From NCBI GenBank assembly GCA_948847595.1, contig CAQOGY010000009.1:1-64000 (forward strand): DNA of 64,000 nucleotides, given 5' to 3'. A model generated the notes under the pieces. The model was given only the letters and a program-made list of their open reading frames with translations. It searched no databases and was not told the origin of the DNA. Made by a program: the position numbers and the translations under genes. This stretch comes from an uncultured Bacteroides sp. GTDB lineage: Bacteria > Bacteroidota > Bacteroidia > Bacteroidales > Bacteroidaceae. This document shows positions 60,294 through 64,000 of the stretch, one piece after another. The first letter of the stretch is position 1; every line of letters begins with the position of its first letter.

Positions 60294-61967
60294 ATGAAAC
60301 AGATGTTACAAATATGTTGCAAAAATAATAATATTTATAAAGAATTCCCTATCGGAAGCTCACTTTTGGATATTTATTACGGTTTTAATCTTAATTTTCC
60401 TTATCAGGTAGTCAGTGCCAAGGTGAATAACCGTTCCGAAGGTCTCAATTTCAAAGTATATAATAACAAGGATATAGAGTTTCTGGATGTACGCGATTCA
60501 TCCGGTATGCGTACGTATGTGCGGTCACTCTGCTTTGTCTTGTTCAAGGCTGTCAGTGAGCTTTTTCCCGAAGGGAAGCTGTTTGTGGAACATCCGGTAT
60601 CCAAAGGTTATTTCTGTAATCTGCGGATCGGTCGCCCTATTACATTGGAAGATGTGACGCGTATCAAACAGCGTATGCAGGAGATTATCGCAGAAAATAT
60701 CTCTTATCACCGCATCGAATGCCATACGGCTGAGGCTGTACGGGTGTTCAGTGAACGCGGGATGAATGATAAGGTGAGGCTGCTCGAAACTTCCGGTTCA
60801 CTATATACCTATTATTATACGCTGGGCGATACGGTCGATTATTATTATGGTAATCTGCTCCCCAGTACCGGATATATCAAGTTGTTCGACATCGTGAAAT
60901 ACTATGATGGCCTCTTGCTGCGCATTCCCAATAAAGAGAACCCGGATGTGCTGGAGGAAGTGGTGAAGCAGGAGAAGATGCTGGATGTATTTAAGGAGTA
61001 TCTCAACTGGAGCTATATCATGGGACTTAATAACGCCGGCGACTTTAACCTCGCCTGCGAAGAAGGGCACGCTACGGATTTAATCAATGTAGCGGAAGCA
61101 TTGCAGGAAAAGAAAATAGCCCAGATTGCCGATACGATCTTCCATCGTGGGGAAAACGGCGACCGGGTGAAACTGATTTTGATTTCCGGTCCGTCCTCTT
61201 CGGGAAAGACCACGTTCAGCAAACGTCTTTCCATCCAGTTGATGACGAACGGGCTCAAACCCTTCCCGATCTCCTTGGACAATTATTTCGTAGACCGTGA
61301 AGAGACACCTCTGGATGAAAACGGTAACTATGATTATGAGTCTCTGTATGCGCTCGATCTGGAATTGTTTAACCAGCAGTTACAGGCTTTGCTGCGCGGT
61401 GAGGAAGTGGAGCTTCCGCGCTTTAACTTCTCTCTGGGGAAGAAGGAGTATAAAGGTGATAAACTGAAAATTGAAGATAATACGATTCTCATTCTGGAAG
61501 GTATTCATGCGTTGAATCCGGAACTGACACCGCATATCCCGGATGAAAAGAAGTTCAAAATTTATGTTTCGGCATTGACCACTATTTCTTTGGACGACCA
61601 TAACTGGATTCCTACGACAGACAATCGTTTGCTTCGCCGCATTATCCGCGACTTTAATTATCGGGGATATTCGGCCCGCGAGACTATCTCCCGCTGGCCT
61701 AGTGTGCGTGCCGGCGAAGATAAATGGATATTCCCTTATCAGGAGAATGCGGATGTGATGTTCAATTCGGCGCTGTTGTTTGAATTTGCAGTGCTTCGCC
61801 TGCATGCGGAACCTATTTTGATGGGTGTTCCGCGCAATTGTCCGGAATATTGTGAGGCGTACCGGTTGCTGAAATTCATTAAATATTTCGTTCCGGTGCA
61901 AGATAAGGAAATTCCCCCGACGTCTTTACTCAGGGAGTTTTTGGGAGGAAGTAGCTTCAAATATTAG
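60294..61967 (+). CDS. Uridine kinase-like nucleoside kinase with N-terminal TGS/ThrRS-like part
   Basis: A 557-residue protein. The first 280 residues resemble the TGS and second domains of threonyl-tRNA synthetase (KEFPIGSSLLDIYYGFNLNFPYQVVSAKVNN, then HTAEAVRVFSERG). The C-terminal part is a P-loop kinase of the uridine kinase/phosphoribulokinase family: Walker A GPSSSGKTT (299-307), SLDNYFVDREETPLDENGNYDYESLYALD (substrate loop) and ILEGIHALNPELT. This fused architecture is widespread in Firmicutes and Bacteroidetes and is annotated as a nucleoside kinase. Its natural substrate is not certain; uridine or cytidine phosphorylation is the family expectation. It is divergent from the Na/Pi gene. 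Confidence 0.92.
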   Translation: MKQMLQICCKNNNIYKEFPIGSSLLDIYYGFNLNFPYQVVSAKVNNRSEGLNFKVYNNKDIEFLDVRDSSGMRTYVRSLCFVLFKAVSELFPEGKLFVEHPVSKGYFCNLRIGRPITLEDVTRIKQRMQEIIAENISYHRIECHTAEAVRVFSERGMNDKVRLLETSGSLYTYYYTLGDTVDYYYGNLLPSTGYIKLFDIVKYYDGLLLRIPNKENPDVLEEVVKQEKMLDVFKEYLNWSYIMGLNNAGDFNLACEEGHATDLINVAEALQEKKIAQIADTIFHRGENGDRVKLILISGPSSSGKTTFSKRLSIQLMTNGLKPFPISLDNYFVDREETPLDENGNYDYESLYALDLELFNQQLQALLRGEEVELPRFNFSLGKKEYKGDKLKIEDNTILILEGIHALNPELTPHIPDEKKFKIYVSALTTISLDDHNWIPTTDNRLLRRIIRDFNYRGYSARETISRWPSVRAGEDKWIFPYQENADVMFNSALLFEFAVLRLHAEPILMGVPRNCPEYCEAYRLLKFIKYFVPVQDKEIPPTSLLREFLGGSSFKY

Positions 61968-62168
61968 ATAATAAATTTATTTAAGAGAATTATTTTGGAA
62001 TTTATAGTTATTGTATAAATATAAGTTCGTAACTTCGCGCCGCAAAAAACAAGCGTGGCAATATGTTGTTGTATTCCAGGGAAAGGAAATAACTGTAAGA
62101 TTAGACTTAAATAATGAACATTTGTACGTTCTTTCCGTTTATGTTATTACACAGCAAAAAAAGGGTAT

Positions 62169-62567
62169 ATGATATTTTATAACAATTTACTAGCGAAATG
62201 CTTTTTAGGGAAAAAGAAGCATTATTTTATGATAGGAGGGTTATTCTTTACTCGGTACAAGTATTTGGAAGTTTGGGAAGAAATGGAGTTAAGAATACAT
62301 GCACGGCAATTCTGGGAGTGTTTTTTATTGACTTTAATCCCAGCATTGGGTTTATCACTATGGTTCTCATGGTGGTGGATGGTGCTTCCGTTCATGACAT
62401 ATCACTTGCTTTACTGGTTTGAAAAAGCAATTAGTTCTCATTCGGTTTTTAACTGGGAGGCATTGACCTATTGTGGTGATGCCGTTTATATGAGAAAAAG
62501 AAAATCCTATGCCTGGATGAAATGGTATGGGAAGAAAACTTTTCCGAAATCGGAATGGGAAGATTAA
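62169..62567 (+). CDS. Small membrane protein of unknown function
   Basis: A 132-residue protein I do not recognise. It has a membrane hairpin at about 47-85 (FWECFLLTLIPALGLSLWFSWWWMVLPFMTYHLLYWFEKAI), rich in Trp and aromatic residues, and a basic C-terminal tail (MRKRKSYAWMKWYGKKTFPKSEWED). The start at 62169 is not well supported; MIGGLFFTR at residue 21 or MELRIHARQFW at 39 are alternatives, the latter giving a tidy two-helix protein. It stands alone between the nucleoside kinase and a strong terminator. Confidence 0.6.
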   Translation: MIFYNNLLAKCFLGKKKHYFMIGGLFFTRYKYLEVWEEMELRIHARQFWECFLLTLIPALGLSLWFSWWWMVLPFMTYHLLYWFEKAISSHSVFNWEALTYCGDAVYMRKRKSYAWMKWYGKKTFPKSEWED

Positions 62568-62604
62568 AAGAATAGAGAGACGTTAAAACTCTCTTGCGGA
62601 TTTA

Positions 62605-62680
62605 TTCAGGCACGGCTTACACAGATTAATATGGTTTCGATTAAAACAGAACCATAAAAATTCTGTAAGCCGTGCCTGAA
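62605..62680. terminator. Bidirectional terminator before the acetyl xylan esterase gene
   Basis: TTCAGGCACGGCTTACA (62605-62621) pairs with TGTAAGCCGTGCCTGAA (62664-62680): 17 perfect pairs, with a 42-nt loop containing further weak pairing. It lies between convergent genes. Confidence 0.75.
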
Positions 62681-62736
62681 TAATGATATGATAACAGTTA
62701 TTTCTGCTTTCGGCGGTTTTTCCTTTTCTACTGCTT

Positions 62737-64000
62737 TTATTTCAGATGTTTCTTTATCCAAAGCAGATGTCCGTACTCTGTGTCACTGGAGGTCCAATGT
62801 TCATTAATAGGAGTGATCAATGCTTCTTTCGGGCAATTCAATACATTATATACAATGTAGCTGGTAGTCGGTGGACAAACGTCATCATTGAATCCCCATG
62901 TCATATAAGTATCCGCCTTGATTAATTGGGCAAAGTTCACCACATCATAATAGGCCATTGTTCTGATTTTTTCGGGAGTATCCATGTCTACGGTATTTCG
63001 GAAGAAATGGGGATAACCTCCGGCACGTCCGGCTTTGTACCCTGCCATATCGCTTAGAGCCGGATGATTGGCTACGCAGGCCGTTACCCGCTGATCCAGT
63101 CCGGCGGTGACGAGTGCTAATGCTCCTCCCTGGCTGCCGCCTTGAACGATTACATTCTTTCCGTCCCATTCCGGTAGTGAGGTCAGTAGGTCGATGCTGC
63201 GGACACAGGCCAGATATACCCGTTTCATGTAATAGTTGTCGCGGCTGTCCAGACCGTTGGACAGGTAGCCATTTTCTCTGCCGTTGAAAGCGGCACTGAT
63301 TTCTTTGAATTCTTCTTCGCTCATTTCCGGGTTCAGCCCGTGAATCTCTATTTCAAAACGGATGCAGCCTTGTTCGGCGTAATACTTATGTCGCAAAGGT
63401 TCCTTGATTGTTTTGATTCCTGCGCCCGGAGGACATAGTACGACAGGGTATTTGCCTTCTTTCTTCGGATAGAACAGGTAGCCGTAGATACTTTGTCCGC
63501 GTTGGTTCACCTGCAACTTGATAAGATAGCAGTCTATTTGGTCGGTCGAGTATTTCTTTACGTGCTCTTTGGTGTATGTCAGCGGAAATTTGGCCAGTTC
63601 CGCCTTTTCGTTCTCCCAGAATTGCTGAAAGTCGGCAGGCATGGTGGTATACGGACGGAGCTTTTCCGGCGAGAAACCCACTTTGACGTGATGGGAGTAT
63701 TTCTTTCCGTCTACGGTGGTGGTCAGGCGGCAGTCTCGGAAGCCCGGTTTCTTCATGGTGCCTACGGGGATTGTTGCCTTTCCTTTTCTCATGATGACTG
63801 TTCCTTTGGTATCGGCAGGCATCATTTCTCCGCCTATTTCGAAATTAATCGCTATGCTATCTCCCGGAATGCCGTATTTGTAAAACTGTACTTCTACATT
63901 TGCCTGTTCTCCAGTTTTGTAAAGCCAGTCGGCATGATCGGGTACGGTTACCCAAAATACGTCACTCCGGTAGGGATTATTTTCGGCAACCGCGAGCAGC
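62737..64000 (-). CDS. CE7-family acetyl xylan esterase (5' end outside window)
   Basis: The ORF is open to the right edge: codons before the first ATG (63825) continue in frame with sensible sequence (FWVTVPDHADWLYKTGEQANVEV), so the true start lies beyond 64000. The visible 420 residues hold an N-terminal beta domain and an alpha/beta hydrolase domain like carbohydrate esterase family 7 (acetyl xylan esterase/cephalosporin deacetylase): GYLFYPKKEGKYPVVLCPPGAG, nucleophile Ser in VQGGSQGGALALV, acid Asp in WGFNDDVCPPTTSY and His in DTEYGHLLWIKKHLK. It removes acetyl groups from xylan or oligosaccharides. It is the last gene on the minus strand before the terminator. Confidence 0.9.
   Translation of the reverse strand, partial: LLAVAENNPYRSDVFWVTVPDHADWLYKTGEQANVEVQFYKYGIPGDSIAINFEIGGEMMPADTKGTVIMRKGKATIPVGTMKKPGFRDCRLTTTVDGKKYSHHVKVGFSPEKLRPYTTMPADFQQFWENEKAELAKFPLTYTKEHVKKYSTDQIDCYLIKLQVNQRGQSIYGYLFYPKKEGKYPVVLCPPGAGIKTIKEPLRHKYYAEQGCIRFEIEIHGLNPEMSEEEFKEISAAFNGRENGYLSNGLDSRDNYYMKRVYLACVRSIDLLTSLPEWDGKNVIVQGGSQGGALALVTAGLDQRVTACVANHPALSDMAGYKAGRAGGYPHFFRNTVDMDTPEKIRTMAYYDVVNFAQLIKADTYMTWGFNDDVCPPTTSYIVYNVLNCPKEALITPINEHWTSSDTEYGHLLWIKKHLK

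Overview
The window is typical Bacteroides chromosome, close to the B. thetaiotaomicron group. The evidence is two SusC/SusD outer-membrane pairs, an ECF sigma/FecR switch, the gad/gls acid-resistance genes, and promoters of the Bacteroides form TTG-N18..20-TAnnTTTG. No transposase, integrase, phage gene or CRISPR array was seen. Species placement is inference. Many family names rest on motifs read by eye; no database search was possible.

Layout. 0.3-6.3 kb: a small secreted protein, then an operon for a TonB energy-transducing system (ExbB, two ExbD, TonB) with a PstS-like lipoprotein and a TPR protein. 6.4-8.5 kb: a GH27 alpha-galactosidase and a tRNA-Phe/tRNA-Pro pair. 8.6-15.5 kb: a histidine kinase, then GadC-like antiporter, an ion channel with an odd filter, glutaminase and glutamate decarboxylase, which together convert glutamine to exported GABA while consuming protons. 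15.7-23.3 kb: housekeeping and transport (ECF sigma factor, MFS and EamA transporters, HIT protein, GreA, a thioredoxin-fold lipoprotein without its cysteines, PNPase). 23.4-30.3 kb: ECF sigma, FecR anti-sigma, SusC with an STN domain and SusD, with no enzyme gene. 31-33.8 kb: a small divergent gene, an XRE regulator and an AAA-ATPase/PD-(D/E)XK protein. 34-39.5 kb: butyrate kinase and phosphotransbutyrylase, a GH16 enzyme, LD-carboxypeptidase, an M28 peptidase and SufE. 39.6-48.6 kb: CPBP protease, DUF2975 and HTH operon, RibF, HAD, calcium P-type ATPase, a second histidine kinase, rubredoxin, an HU-like protein and two small membrane-protein ORFs. 48.7-58.2 kb: a second HU-like protein and a five-gene operon (PHP phosphoesterase, IPT/NHL protein, SusC, SusD, DUF1735-like lipoprotein). 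58.5-64 kb: Na/Pi symporter, nucleoside kinase, a small membrane protein and an acetyl xylan esterase cut by the window end.

The most unusual signal is non-coding. Three intergenic regions (12.77-12.86, 30.69-30.79 and 49.39-49.48 kb) each hold four copies of a small dyad with core AC-N4-GT, spaced by exactly 22 bp. The sequences around the core differ from locus to locus while the pitch and core stay the same. A looser relative with a perfect 24-bp palindrome lies at 33.83 kb. They sit at gene 3' ends, mostly between convergent genes, and two of them flank the XRE/ATPase-nuclease module. I know of no described element with these rules.

Other points of interest: a terminator-like hairpin between the greA promoter and greA; two kinases sharing a Cys-rich motif in the sensor domain; a channel with TVGSN in place of TVGYG; and small membrane-protein ORFs with near-consensus promoters. 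Several start codons were moved downstream because a promoter, ribosome binding site or signal peptide decides them.
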